From positions 744,001 through 808,000 of the forward strand of contig NZ_CAKLPY010000001.1 of assembly GCF_923079645.1 (NCBI RefSeq): a DNA stretch of 64,000 nt. Reading direction: 5' to 3'. This stretch comes from Emticicia aquatica (GTDB lineage: Bacteria > Bacteroidota > Bacteroidia > Cytophagales > Spirosomataceae). Shown here in pieces: positions 44,252-51,748 of this stretch. Every line of letters starts with the position of its first letter. The first letter of the stretch is position 1. The translations under genes and the position numbers were made by a program. The notes beneath the pieces were generated by a model that was not told where the DNA came from, did no database searches, and saw only the letters and a program-made list of their open reading frames with translations.

Positions 44252-44899
44252 ATGACAACTTTTAATTATAAATTTTCCAAAACAGCTTATATCAAAGGCT
44301 TGCAATGTGTCAAGCAATTGTACCTTTATAAATATTACTATCAATTACAAGACCCCCTCACAGCCGAAATAAAAGAAAAATTTCAAGGAGGACATGATTT
44401 TGAAGATGCTTATCGAAGTAAATTTTTCCCATTTGCAGTTGATATTGAAAAAATTGCTAAAAATAGAAATGCCTATCCTGCTCTTACTCAAAAAGCCTTA
44501 CAAAAGCAAGTGGCTGATATTTTAGAGGCGACTTTTGTTTTCCAAGAAGTGCTAGTAATGAATGATGTTTTGACTAGAGTTAATGGAATTTGGGAAATTC
44601 AAGAAATTAAAAATAGTAAAGAATTGAATCTTACGCATATTCAAGATATTGCTTTACAATATTTTGTTACAAAAGGTGTTTTGCAGAAAGATATGATAGC
44701 GACAATTGTTTTGCCTGATGAAAATGAAGGCTATAAATTAATTGACGTGACGAAGGAAGTTAAAGGTTTACAACAAGAAATTGCAGGAAATATCAAGCAT
44801 TTTAAAGATGTTTTAGATGAAAGCTTTATTCCAAATATTGACATAAGTAATCATTGTGAAATGCCTTATAAATGTAGTTTTTGGGGATATTGTCACTAA
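44252..44899 (+). CDS. Stand-alone Cas4/DUF2779-like PD-(D/E)XK nuclease with Fe-S cysteines
   Basis: A 215-residue protein that matches the nuclease half of DUF2779 proteins and the Cas4/AddB nuclease fold. C19 in KGLQCVKQLYLY is the first cluster cysteine; C202, C208 and C214 in HCEMPYKCSFWGYC supply the other three, as in the 4Fe-4S nucleases. Active-site residues are H48 in GGHDFEDAY, D105 in MNDVLTR, E118 and K120 in QEIKNS, and Q136 in ALQYF. Proteins of the DUF2779 family usually continue for another 200 or more residues; this one stops right after the last cysteine and a strong terminator follows. There is no CRISPR array or cas gene near. Probably a DNA nuclease; its role is unknown. 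Confidence 0.75.
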   Translation: MTTFNYKFSKTAYIKGLQCVKQLYLYKYYYQLQDPLTAEIKEKFQGGHDFEDAYRSKFFPFAVDIEKIAKNRNAYPALTQKALQKQVADILEATFVFQEVLVMNDVLTRVNGIWEIQEIKNSKELNLTHIQDIALQYFVTKGVLQKDMIATIVLPDENEGYKLIDVTKEVKGLQQEIAGNIKHFKDVLDESFIPNIDISNHCEMPYKCSFWGYCH

Positions 44900-44913
44900 A
44901 AATCATAAATATT

Positions 44914-44959
44914 AATCATAAAAAAAGCGGAATTTTTAAATTCCGCTTTTTTTATGATT
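44914..44959. terminator. Strong bidirectional terminator
   Basis: A perfect 21 bp stem (44914-44934 with 44939-44959) with a four-base loop, including a GCGGAATT/AATTCCGC core flanked by seven A and seven T residues, separates two convergent genes. Confidence 0.93.
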
Positions 44960-44966
44960 GGTAAAA

Positions 44967-46490
44967 TTAGCCAACAATTATTTTTAATTTTTGTCCTTTT
45001 TTAACTGAATTCGAACGTAAACCATTGATTTTCTTAATTTTCTCAATTGAAATTCCACCATATCTTTGTGAAATACTCCAAAGAGTATCTCCTCTTTGAA
45101 CTACATGATATTTAGGTTTTGTTTTCTCAATTGCCTTTTTAGATTTTCGTTCGCTTTTAATGGTCTTTTCTATTTCAACAACTTCTTCAACATCATCTAA
45201 AATTACAAGTCTTTGACCAACCATAATTTTTGATGATTTTAAGTTGTTCCAAACTTTCAAATCATAAGTATCAACATCAAATTTATCAGCAATTTTATTC
45301 AGCACATCTCCTTTTCTAACTTTGTATGTTCTCTTTTTTACTTTTCTGATTTTATTAATGTCGTCCTCTTCTTTTGCTGGTTTATCGAGGTCTTCAACAA
45401 TTGTTTCTTCATTACCACCTTCAATCGATTTCGGATTTGCTCCAATAACAACAATTCCTGATTCAGTATTATTTGATGCTAAAATAACAGGATAAGTACT
45501 ACGTTTTTGAGCAGAATCCAAAATCATTTGTCGATTTGCATCAAAATAAGCATAATTATCAGCAGGTATTTTTAACTCAAAACTTTTGGTTGTAGGAGGT
45601 AATATCCCTTTCAAAATTGATGGATTATGTTTTCTAATTTCATCAATACTAATTCCACTTACGTTTGAGAAAGTTTCAATATCCAAAAAACCATCAATTA
45701 AAACAGTCTCTGTTGGCACAGGTTCCATTATTTCCTCAGGGAAAATTCCATATTCGTCGGCGTGGTTCATCATGTACATGATTGCCGTAAATTGTGGAAC
45801 ATAGGCACGTGTATCTCGGTGCAGATAAGGGTGTAATTGCCAGTAATTGGTTATATTTCCTGCACGACGAATAGCTCTACGAAGATTTCCTGGACCAGTA
45901 TTGTAAGATGCTAAAACTAATTCCCAATCACCAAAAATATTATATAACTGTTTAAAATACTTACAGGCAGCTTCAGTCGATTTTTCAATGTCCATACGGT
46001 CATCAACAAATTCATTCACACGTAGTCCAAAATCTCCACCTGTGGGCTTCATAAATTGCCAAAGTCCTACGGCTTTTGCATGAGAAATCGCTCTCGGATT
46101 AAGTCCTGACTCAAGCATCGAAAGATACTTGAGTTCGTCAGGCATATTATATTTTGCTAAATATTTTTCAAAAATTGGAAAATAGAAGTTTTTCCTTTCA
46201 AGCATCGTTTTTGTAAAACTCGGCTTTTTATAGATAAAATAGTCAACAAAACTATGTACGGTTGAGTTATATTGTAGCGGAATTGAGCGTTGCATTCGCT
46301 GAAAACCTTCTCTAACTTTATTGACGTCGGCAGTAGGGATGAATGCTTCAACTGTAGGCAGTTCTTCAATGAGCGAGTCTTCGGCTGCAACTGTAATAGC
46401 CTCTTCTGGAATAACTGACTGTGCATAAGTAACCAAGCAAGCACAGCTCCAAAAACTCGTTAGAATAAGAATTTTTTTAGATATCTTCAT
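44967..46490 (-). CDS. mltD: MltD-like lytic murein transglycosylase with two LysM domains
   Basis: A 507-residue exported protein (signal peptide to about residue 23, ending VTYAQ). The lytic transglycosylase domain spans about residues 100-260: the catalytic Glu is E127 in LSMLESGLNP, followed by AVGLWQFMKPTG and ASYNTGPGNLRRAI, the usual SLT blocks. After a charged linker, two LysM modules (about 390-433 and 462-505, the second starting YHVVQRGDTLWSISQRYGG) should bind peptidoglycan. It cleaves the glycan strand between MurNAc and GlcNAc, forming an anhydro end, during wall turnover in the periplasm. The gene lies 159 bp downstream of gatA on the same strand. Confidence 0.92.
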   Translation of the reverse strand: MKISKKILILTSFWSCACLVTYAQSVIPEEAITVAAEDSLIEELPTVEAFIPTADVNKVREGFQRMQRSIPLQYNSTVHSFVDYFIYKKPSFTKTMLERKNFYFPIFEKYLAKYNMPDELKYLSMLESGLNPRAISHAKAVGLWQFMKPTGGDFGLRVNEFVDDRMDIEKSTEAACKYFKQLYNIFGDWELVLASYNTGPGNLRRAIRRAGNITNYWQLHPYLHRDTRAYVPQFTAIMYMMNHADEYGIFPEEIMEPVPTETVLIDGFLDIETFSNVSGISIDEIRKHNPSILKGILPPTTKSFELKIPADNYAYFDANRQMILDSAQKRSTYPVILASNNTESGIVVIGANPKSIEGGNEETIVEDLDKPAKEEDDINKIRKVKKRTYKVRKGDVLNKIADKFDVDTYDLKVWNNLKSSKIMVGQRLVILDDVEEVVEIEKTIKSERKSKKAIEKTKPKYHVVQRGDTLWSISQRYGGISIEKIKKINGLRSNSVKKGQKLKIIVG

Positions 46491-46604
46491 TATTGATACT
46501 TTTTAGCGAAGGTATTTTACGCTGGATTATGGTTTATAAGAAAGCAAACTGTTTCCAAAAATAAATGATTCCCACTTTTTTGTCAAGCAAATCTCAATTT
46601 ATTT

Positions 46605-46634
46605 TTATATTTTCAAATATTTCTGAAAATATAA
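46605..46634. repeat. AT-rich inverted repeat between gatA and the transglycosylase gene
   Basis: TTATATTTTCA (46605-46615) pairs with TGAAAATATAA (46624-46634) around eight bases. It follows the gatA stop on the minus strand but lacks a T-run on that strand, so terminator function is doubtful. Confidence 0.4.
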
Positions 46635-46649
46635 TTTATATAGAAATAT

Positions 46650-48068
46650 TTATAATTCTAGAGATTTTGCAAATGCCAACATTTCATTTTCATCAAAATT
46701 CTTGCCAAGAATTTGAATTCCAATGGGTAATCCTGCTGAATTTTGGCCATTTGGAATCGATATACAAGGATTTCCGATAACATTTGCCTGAACAGTGAAA
46801 ATATCCATCAAAAACATCTGTAATTGGTCATCCGATTTTTCGCCAATTTTAATAGCAGGTGTTGGTGTCGTTGGTGAAATCAAAAAATCATATTTTGATA
46901 AGATTTCATCAGTCGATTCTTTTATTAAACGACGAACCCGCTGTGCTTTCGTATAATAGGCATCATAATAATCTGCACTAAGTACAAAAGTGCCTAAAAT
47001 AATTCGTCTCCTTACTTCTGCACCGAAGCCTTCCGCCCGTGATTTTTTATAAAGCTGCTCTAAATTTTTCACCCCAACTGCCCGATGTCCATAACGAACA
47101 CCATCAAATCTTGAAAGATTTGAACTAGCTTCAGCAGTTGTTAAAATATAATAAGTAGGTAATAAATATTTCATCAAAGGATAATCAACTGCTTCTACGA
47201 TATGTCCTTGTGCTTTCAGCCATTCGATTTTTTCGGAAGTATTGTTGCGTACATCTTTGTCTAAACCTTCACTTTCGAGGGCTTCACGCATATAGGCAAG
47301 TCGATATTGTTTTTTGGGAGAGAGATTTTGCGAAAATTCAGGAACAGGTAAATGAGAAACTGTGCTGTCATGTTCGTCTGCACCCGCAATAATTTCTAGT
47401 AAAAGAGCTGCATCTTCAACGTTTTTGGTAATTGGACCAATACAATCAAAAGAAGAAGCATAAGCAATTAAGCCCCAACGAGAAACCCTAGAATATGTTG
47501 GTTTTAATCCAACAACGCCACAAAATGCCGCTGGCTGACGCACTGAACCGCCAGTATCAGAGCCTAATGAAGCCAAACACATATCTGCTTGCACGGCAAC
47601 TGCCGATGCACCAGATGAGCCACCAGGAACACGAGTTGGGTCTGCAAAGTTTAAAGTCGGACCAAAAGCAGATTTTTCGTTGGAAGAACCCATTGCAAAC
47701 TCATCGCAGTTTTGACGACCAATGATGATTGCGTCTTCCGCTAAGATTCGCTCCACAGCCGTAGCGGTAAACTGTGATTGGAAACCGTTTAATATTTTAC
47801 TCGAAGCTTGTAATCCATGATTTTCGTAGGCCAAAACATCTTTCAAACCAATGACCATTCCTGCCAAACGGCCTGCCGTTCCATTTTTGAGCTTTTTGTC
47901 CACTTCAGACGCTTGTTGAAGTGCTTCAGAAGCATAAACTTCAAGAAAAACATTGAGGTTTCTATTTGCTTCAATTTGTTCTAAATAGTGCTTTACCAAA
48001 GCTTCGCAACTGATTTGCCCATTGGCTAAGGCTTGCTTTATTTCTTTGAAAGAATTGTATTTGGCCAT
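46650..48068 (-). CDS. gatA: Asp-tRNA(Asn)/Glu-tRNA(Gln) amidotransferase subunit A
   Basis: The start is set at MAKYNSFKEIKQALANGQ, 472 residues; the frame opens 11 codons earlier within an AT-rich stretch next to a terminator. The amidase signature domain is complete: catalytic Lys in VIGLKDVLAYENHG, the Ser of GGSSGASAVAV and the cis-Ser in LGSDTGGSVRQPAAFCGVVG, and GLKPTYSRVSRWGLIAYASS follows. GatA releases ammonia from glutamine for the GatB subunit, which converts misacylated Glu-tRNA(Gln) or Asp-tRNA(Asn). gatB and gatC are not in this window, as is common in Bacteroidota. A terminator separates it from tatA upstream. Confidence 0.95.
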   Translation of the reverse strand: MAKYNSFKEIKQALANGQISCEALVKHYLEQIEANRNLNVFLEVYASEALQQASEVDKKLKNGTAGRLAGMVIGLKDVLAYENHGLQASSKILNGFQSQFTATAVERILAEDAIIIGRQNCDEFAMGSSNEKSAFGPTLNFADPTRVPGGSSGASAVAVQADMCLASLGSDTGGSVRQPAAFCGVVGLKPTYSRVSRWGLIAYASSFDCIGPITKNVEDAALLLEIIAGADEHDSTVSHLPVPEFSQNLSPKKQYRLAYMREALESEGLDKDVRNNTSEKIEWLKAQGHIVEAVDYPLMKYLLPTYYILTTAEASSNLSRFDGVRYGHRAVGVKNLEQLYKKSRAEGFGAEVRRRIILGTFVLSADYYDAYYTKAQRVRRLIKESTDEILSKYDFLISPTTPTPAIKIGEKSDDQLQMFLMDIFTVQANVIGNPCISIPNGQNSAGLPIGIQILGKNFDENEMLAFAKSLEL

Positions 48069-48090
48069 TTTTAATCGTATTATGTAAAAA

Positions 48091-48134
48091 CAAAAAAACA
48101 ACAGCCACTCAGTTTTAGGCTGAGTGCTGTTGTT
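48091..48134 (-). terminator. Terminator of tatA
   Basis: AACAACAGC-c-ACTCAG (48097-48112) pairs with CTGAGT-GCTGTTGTT (48120-48134) with one bulged C. On the minus strand it is followed by a run of seven T, between tatA and gatA. Confidence 0.9.
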
Positions 48135-48196
48135 AAGGATGTTTCTAAACGCTATTTGAGCGAAGCCAATTATGTGTTCAGAAACAATAAAATTCC

Positions 48197-48373
48197 TTAT
48201 TTTTCTTCAGATGTTGCTTTTTCGATGTTTTCTTTCACTTCACGTGAAGCATCTTTAAATTCACGGATGCCTTTTCCTAAACCACGAGCTAACTCAGGTA
48301 ATTTTTTTGCACCGAAAAAGAAAAGAATTACAACCAAAATCAGAATCATTTCTGTACTTCCAAGACCAAACAT
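48197..48373 (-). CDS. tatA: Twin-arginine translocase subunit TatA/TatE
   Basis: A 58-codon gene read directly on the minus strand. It begins MFGLGSTEMILILVVILFFF, the usual TatA N-terminal membrane helix with a following hinge GAKKLPELARGLGKGIREFK that forms the amphipathic helix (the conserved FG-x-LPE pattern is present as FFGAKKLPE). The charged tail ends EKATSEEK. TatA forms the pore of the twin-arginine pathway, which exports folded proteins; at least three Tat-type precursors in this window (both molybdopterin subunits and the TIM-barrel protein) would depend on it. tatC is not in this window. It is transcribed alone with a strong terminator. Confidence 0.93.
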   Translation of the reverse strand: MFGLGSTEMILILVVILFFFGAKKLPELARGLGKGIREFKDASREVKENIEKATSEEK

Positions 48374-48624
48374 AATATTATTTATTTAAAGTGTTTATGA
48401 CAATATCGAACAATAAGTTTTAAAACTCCTAGATGAAAATTTTCGTTACTTACTTTGTTTCTTTACTACAAATGTAAAAGTAAATTGGTAATTAAAAAAT
48501 TAATTTGTTCTTAAACTTTTGAAATACTAAGCCAATTATTAGTGATAAAAAAGCAATGTTTATAGCTTAAATGGTTGATTATCAGCTAAAATTAGTTTTT
48601 TGTCTATTGATTAGCAGGCATTGT

Positions 48625-49053
48625 CTATTTCTTGCTTTTCCATTGGTCAAACTTTATCAATTCTTCGTCAATACTTTTTATGATAAACATTAACAAAGCA
48701 ACATCATCGCTCAAACCAATATACGGCAGGAAATCGGGAATTAAGTCAATAGGGGAGATAAAATATATCAGTCCCGCAATTATTTTTAATAAATTAGGTA
48801 ATTCAACTTGTCGATATTGGCCTGTGGCATAGGCTTTTATGAGACTTCCAAGAATGGTCACTTTTTCTCGTATTACATCAAACACACCACCAACGCCCAT
48901 TGATTGCGTTTTGAGAAGTGCATTGCGTAAGAGTTTGAGTAAACTTTCAGCATTTTTTGCAATTCTTGGTGCTTTTCCCAAAGCACTTTTATAAAAGGTG
49001 GAGCTTATAACTTTAGACAGCAAATCTTTTGCGGAATTAGCAATGGTACTCAT
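48625..49053 (-). CDS. YkvA/DUF1232 family protein
   Basis: A 142-residue protein whose C-terminal half matches DUF1232: KIIAGLIYFISPIDLIPDFL followed by PYIGLSDDVALL, a conserved block with two short hydrophobic helices. The N-terminal part is basic and helical. Proteins of this family are small, membrane-associated and of unknown function. The gene stands alone, 366 bp from the divergent mdh gene if mdh's leader is counted as non-coding. Confidence 0.85.
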   Translation of the reverse strand: MSTIANSAKDLLSKVISSTFYKSALGKAPRIAKNAESLLKLLRNALLKTQSMGVGGVFDVIREKVTILGSLIKAYATGQYRQVELPNLLKIIAGLIYFISPIDLIPDFLPYIGLSDDVALLMFIIKSIDEELIKFDQWKSKK

Positions 49054-49201
49054 TTTTGTGTTAGCGTTGTTTTTAAGTAAAACTTTGAAGTAAAAATTGG
49101 GTCTTAATTCTTAATCTAATGTATGGAACATCTTATGAACGTAAAAAAATAGAAAAATTATCCATTAAATATAAAAAATGCAAAAAAAACATTCAAATAG
49201 A

Positions 49202-49233
49202 TTGTTTTGTATTAGTTTTGTCCAATAAATTTG
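49202..49233 (+). promoter_or_regulatory. Candidate mdh promoter
   Basis: TTG (49202-49204), a 21 bp spacer and TAAATTTG (49226-49233) match the Bacteroidota pattern. A second -7-like site, TAGTTTTG, is at 49213-49220. Transcription from here would give a leader of about 180 bases. Confidence 0.55.
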
Positions 49234-49249
49234 TTCTTAATTTACAACA

Positions 49250-49410
49250 AAGCCAAATTAGTCATTCTTCCAAAAAAATGTCTAGTTAGTACTGTTCAAA
49301 TTTATCTAAATATTCATAAAACTTTCATGTCTAGCATTAACCCCAAGACATGAATTAATTTTTAAAAAATCCTCTTTCAGTGCTGGGGTCGCACATGACT
49401 TAGGGGGCTT
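49250..49410 (+). ncRNA. Candidate structured cis-regulatory leader RNA of mdh
   Basis: Pairings seen by eye: AAGCC (49250-49254) with GGCTT (49406-49410), then AGTCAT (49260-49265) with ATGACT (49395-49400), closing the leader. Inside are a 9 bp hairpin TTCATGTCT (49324-49332) / AGACATGAA (49346-49354) with a 13-base loop, and a 4 bp hairpin GTGC/GCAC (49380-49383, 49391-49394) with a 7-base loop stacked on the closing helix. The loops contain ACCCCA (49340-49345) and TGGGGT (49384-49389), which are complementary. An upstream ATGTCT (49278-49283) could compete for AGACAT. The 3' end of the closing helix is 9 bases before the mdh start codon. I do not recognise a known class. Confidence 0.5.
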
Positions 49411-49419
49411 CAAAATAAT

Positions 49420-50364
49420 ATGAAAGTAACAGTAGTAGGTGCAGGTGCGGTTGGTGCAACCACTGCCGACAATATTGCTCGTAAGCAAATTGTAGATGAA
49501 GTTGTATTGCTTGATATTAAGCAAGGTGTTGCTGAAGGAAAAGCAATGGATTTGATGCAAACAGCGTCATTGGAAGGCTTTGATACAAGAATCATCGGTT
49601 CAACAAACGATTACACAAAAACTGCAAAATCTGATGTAGTTGTAATCACTTCTGGATTACCTCGTAAACCTGGTATGACACGTGAAGAGCTAATCGGTAT
49701 CAACGCAGGAATCGTTAAAGGTGTTGTTACGCAAATTTTGGAACAATCACCAAAAGCTATTTTATTAATCGTTTCTAACCCAATGGACACAATGACTTAC
49801 CTTGCGTTGCAAGTAGCTCAGTCGATGGGTGTAAATAAAAAACGAGTAATCGGTATGGGTGGAGCATTGGATTCTTCTCGTTTCCGTTATTTCTTATCGC
49901 AAGCAACTGGTTTTGCTCAAAATGATATTCACGGACAAGTAATCGGTGGGCATGGCGATACAACCATGATTCCGTTAACTCGTTTGGCTACTGTAAACAG
50001 TATTCCAGTGAGTCGTTTCCTTGGAAAAGAAGAACTAGCTAAAGTTGCTGCTGATACAATGGTTGGCGGTGCTACTTTAACAGGTTTGTTAGGCACTTCG
50101 GCTTGGTATGCCCCAGGTATTGCGGCTTGTTCGGTTGTAGAAGCAATCGTTCGTGACGAAAAACGTATCATTCCTTCTTGCGTTTATTTGAATGGAGAAT
50201 ACGGTCAAAAAGATATTTGTTTAGGTGTTCCAGTAGTTTTAGGAAGAAATGGTTGGGAAAAAATCATCAACTTACGCCTAAGTCAAGAAGAACAAGCTGC
50301 TTTCTCAAAATCAGCAGATGCAGTTAGAAACATGAATTCTGTATTGGCTACTTTGTCAATTTAG
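49420..50364 (+). CDS. mdh: Malate dehydrogenase (LDH-like, NAD-dependent)
   Basis: A 314-residue cytoplasmic enzyme. The NAD-binding Rossmann motif is VVGAGAVGATTADNI with D32 in VVLLDIKQG selecting NAD. The substrate loop PRKPGMTR (residues 81-88) carries two arginines typical of malate rather than lactate dehydrogenases, and the catalytic His is H178 in GGHGDTTM. It interconverts malate and oxaloacetate in the citric acid cycle. The gene is monocistronic, with a long structured leader upstream and a strong terminator downstream. Confidence 0.96.
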   Translation: MKVTVVGAGAVGATTADNIARKQIVDEVVLLDIKQGVAEGKAMDLMQTASLEGFDTRIIGSTNDYTKTAKSDVVVITSGLPRKPGMTREELIGINAGIVKGVVTQILEQSPKAILLIVSNPMDTMTYLALQVAQSMGVNKKRVIGMGGALDSSRFRYFLSQATGFAQNDIHGQVIGGHGDTTMIPLTRLATVNSIPVSRFLGKEELAKVAADTMVGGATLTGLLGTSAWYAPGIAACSVVEAIVRDEKRIIPSCVYLNGEYGQKDICLGVPVVLGRNGWEKIINLRLSQEEQAAFSKSADAVRNMNSVLATLSI

Positions 50365-50380
50365 TTTCAAAATATATCGA

Positions 50381-50427
50381 ATCAAAAGCTCGAGTGAATT
50401 TTTAATTCATTCGAGCTTTTGATTTTT
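50381..50427 (+). terminator. Terminator of mdh
   Basis: ATCAAAAGCTCGA-g-TGAATT pairs with AATTCA-t-TCGAGCTTTTGAT around TTT, followed by TTTTT. One mismatch in an otherwise 20 bp stem. Confidence 0.92.
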
Positions 50428-50496
50428 AAAGAACATATTATTCGTAATTTGTTTTACTTTGTGAATCGAATTGCTTTTTCTAATGCACGTCAACTT

Positions 50497-51252
50497 ATGA
50501 GAAATCTACTATTAATGTTTTGCTTACTATTTTTTGTGATTGAAATCAATGCACAATCTTCGGCTGTATTGAAACGAAAATTGGCTGAATGCAATCAAAC
50601 TAATCAACAGTTAAAATACGAAAATTCCAATCTTCATGATTATCAAAAGAAACTAATCACGATAGTTTCAAATATTAGAGATTCGCTCAATTTCGAGATA
50701 ACAGCCAATAAAAATATGATTCAATACTTGCAAAAAACAAGCGTTGATTCAAAACGAACCCACGAAGATAATGACTTAAATCACATTAAGATTCAAAAAT
50801 TGACCACAGAATTAAGTACAGCCGAGCGAAAAAATGCGGCATTAATTTATGAAAATGAATTATTATCAAGCCCAAACATTGCTCGAATTTATAATGCCAC
50901 TTTGGAAGAAGTAAAAGCAAAGTTTATGGAGAAAATGGAATCTAAAAAGTTGGATTTTAAATTTGAGAAAAAAGAGGAGAATAGCTACAAAATCAATAAA
51001 ATATTTGACGGCGATAACGAAATTTGGTGGATAACTGATAAAAAAACGGTAATTGAGCTTGAAATGACTCTAAAATTTCAAACACATAGATTTGACAGAA
51101 ATCGCACAGTAATGACTGTTAACACGCATATTTTAGAAAAAAGTCGAGGAATCAATAAAACATTAAACCAAGAAACCGACTTCGATAAAATACAATTGTA
51201 CCAACAAAAAATCATCCGCTCGCTTGAAGATAATTTGAAATTTGGAAAATAA
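50497..51252 (+). CDS. Secreted coiled-coil protein of unknown function
   Basis: The start is set at MRNLLLMFCLLFFVIEINAQ, giving a signal peptide and 251 residues; the frame is open 26 codons upstream. Residues about 25-135 are heptad-like and rich in K, E, N and Q, with YENSNLHDYQKKLI and LTTELSTAERKNAAL as parts of a probable coiled coil. The C-terminal half is a mixed domain (DGDNEIWWITDKKTVIELEM) that I cannot assign. It is likely periplasmic. It lies downstream of mdh beyond a terminator and is probably transcribed alone. Confidence 0.75.
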   Translation: MRNLLLMFCLLFFVIEINAQSSAVLKRKLAECNQTNQQLKYENSNLHDYQKKLITIVSNIRDSLNFEITANKNMIQYLQKTSVDSKRTHEDNDLNHIKIQKLTTELSTAERKNAALIYENELLSSPNIARIYNATLEEVKAKFMEKMESKKLDFKFEKKEENSYKINKIFDGDNEIWWITDKKTVIELEMTLKFQTHRFDRNRTVMTVNTHILEKSRGINKTLNQETDFDKIQLYQQKIIRSLEDNLKFGK

Positions 51253-51297
51253 ACCAAACAAGTTTGTATGGAAAATTATAAATTTCTTGAATCCTGA

Positions 51298-51690
51298 TTA
51301 ATGTAATTTAATCGAAATCTCCTTATTAGCTTTAATTTCAAAAATCATGTCATCCCATTTTGGTGGCCCTAAAACTGCTTTTATGTTGTTTGATAAGCCC
51401 CAAGGTTCTTTTGGAATTCCGAACATTCCTGTATCTAATTTTTTATTATTGTTTTCGTCCTGAAAAACTTTGACAACATATTTTCCTGCCAATAAATCTT
51501 TTGTTTCAATCACAACTTGTTTATTATCAATTACTTCAGAAGATTGTTTGATGATTTTTTCTTTGGCGTCAAGCAGCTGAAAAAAGAGTTTTCCTTGATT
51601 ATTTTCAAAACCAACAACAGAAACTTTTAATGTAAATTTTTGTGCTACGACCACGTTGGCAAAGAAAAACAAGAACAGGATTTTTTTCAT
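51298..51690 (-). CDS. DUF2141 family secreted protein
   Basis: The start is set at MKKILFLFFFANVVVAQ, giving 130 residues with a signal peptide; the frame runs 52 codons further upstream but across the start of the divergent polX gene. The mature part matches DUF2141: KVSVVGFENNQGKLFFQLLD, VVKVFQDENNNKKLDTGMFG and GIPKEPWGLSNN, the usual motifs of this beta-sandwich family. Function unknown. It diverges from the PolX-like gene with 58 bp between start codons, so the two promoters must share a short region. Confidence 0.88.
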   Translation of the reverse strand: MKKILFLFFFANVVVAQKFTLKVSVVGFENNQGKLFFQLLDAKEKIIKQSSEVIDNKQVVIETKDLLAGKYVVKVFQDENNNKKLDTGMFGIPKEPWGLSNNIKAVLGPPKWDDMIFEIKANKEISIKLH

Positions 51691-51748
51691 ATTGTTAAAT
51701 TTTATTTGACCCGAATTTACAGTAATTTGCACAAAATTTAAGAAAAAA

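Larger units (their letters stand above)
49054..49419. other. Intergenic region, 366 bp, with mdh promoter and leader
   Basis: The first half is AT-rich and should hold the promoters of both flanking genes. The second half is a structured untranslated leader of mdh, described separately. No other frame of useful length is present. Confidence 0.6.

Noticed and set aside
44252..44899. Cas4-like protein as part of a CRISPR-Cas system
   Set aside because: No repeat array, cas1, cas2 or other cas gene is visible anywhere in the window.
48156..48389. 77-codon plus-strand open frame opposite tatA
   Set aside because: The minus strand encodes an unmistakable TatA; the plus-strand product has no features.
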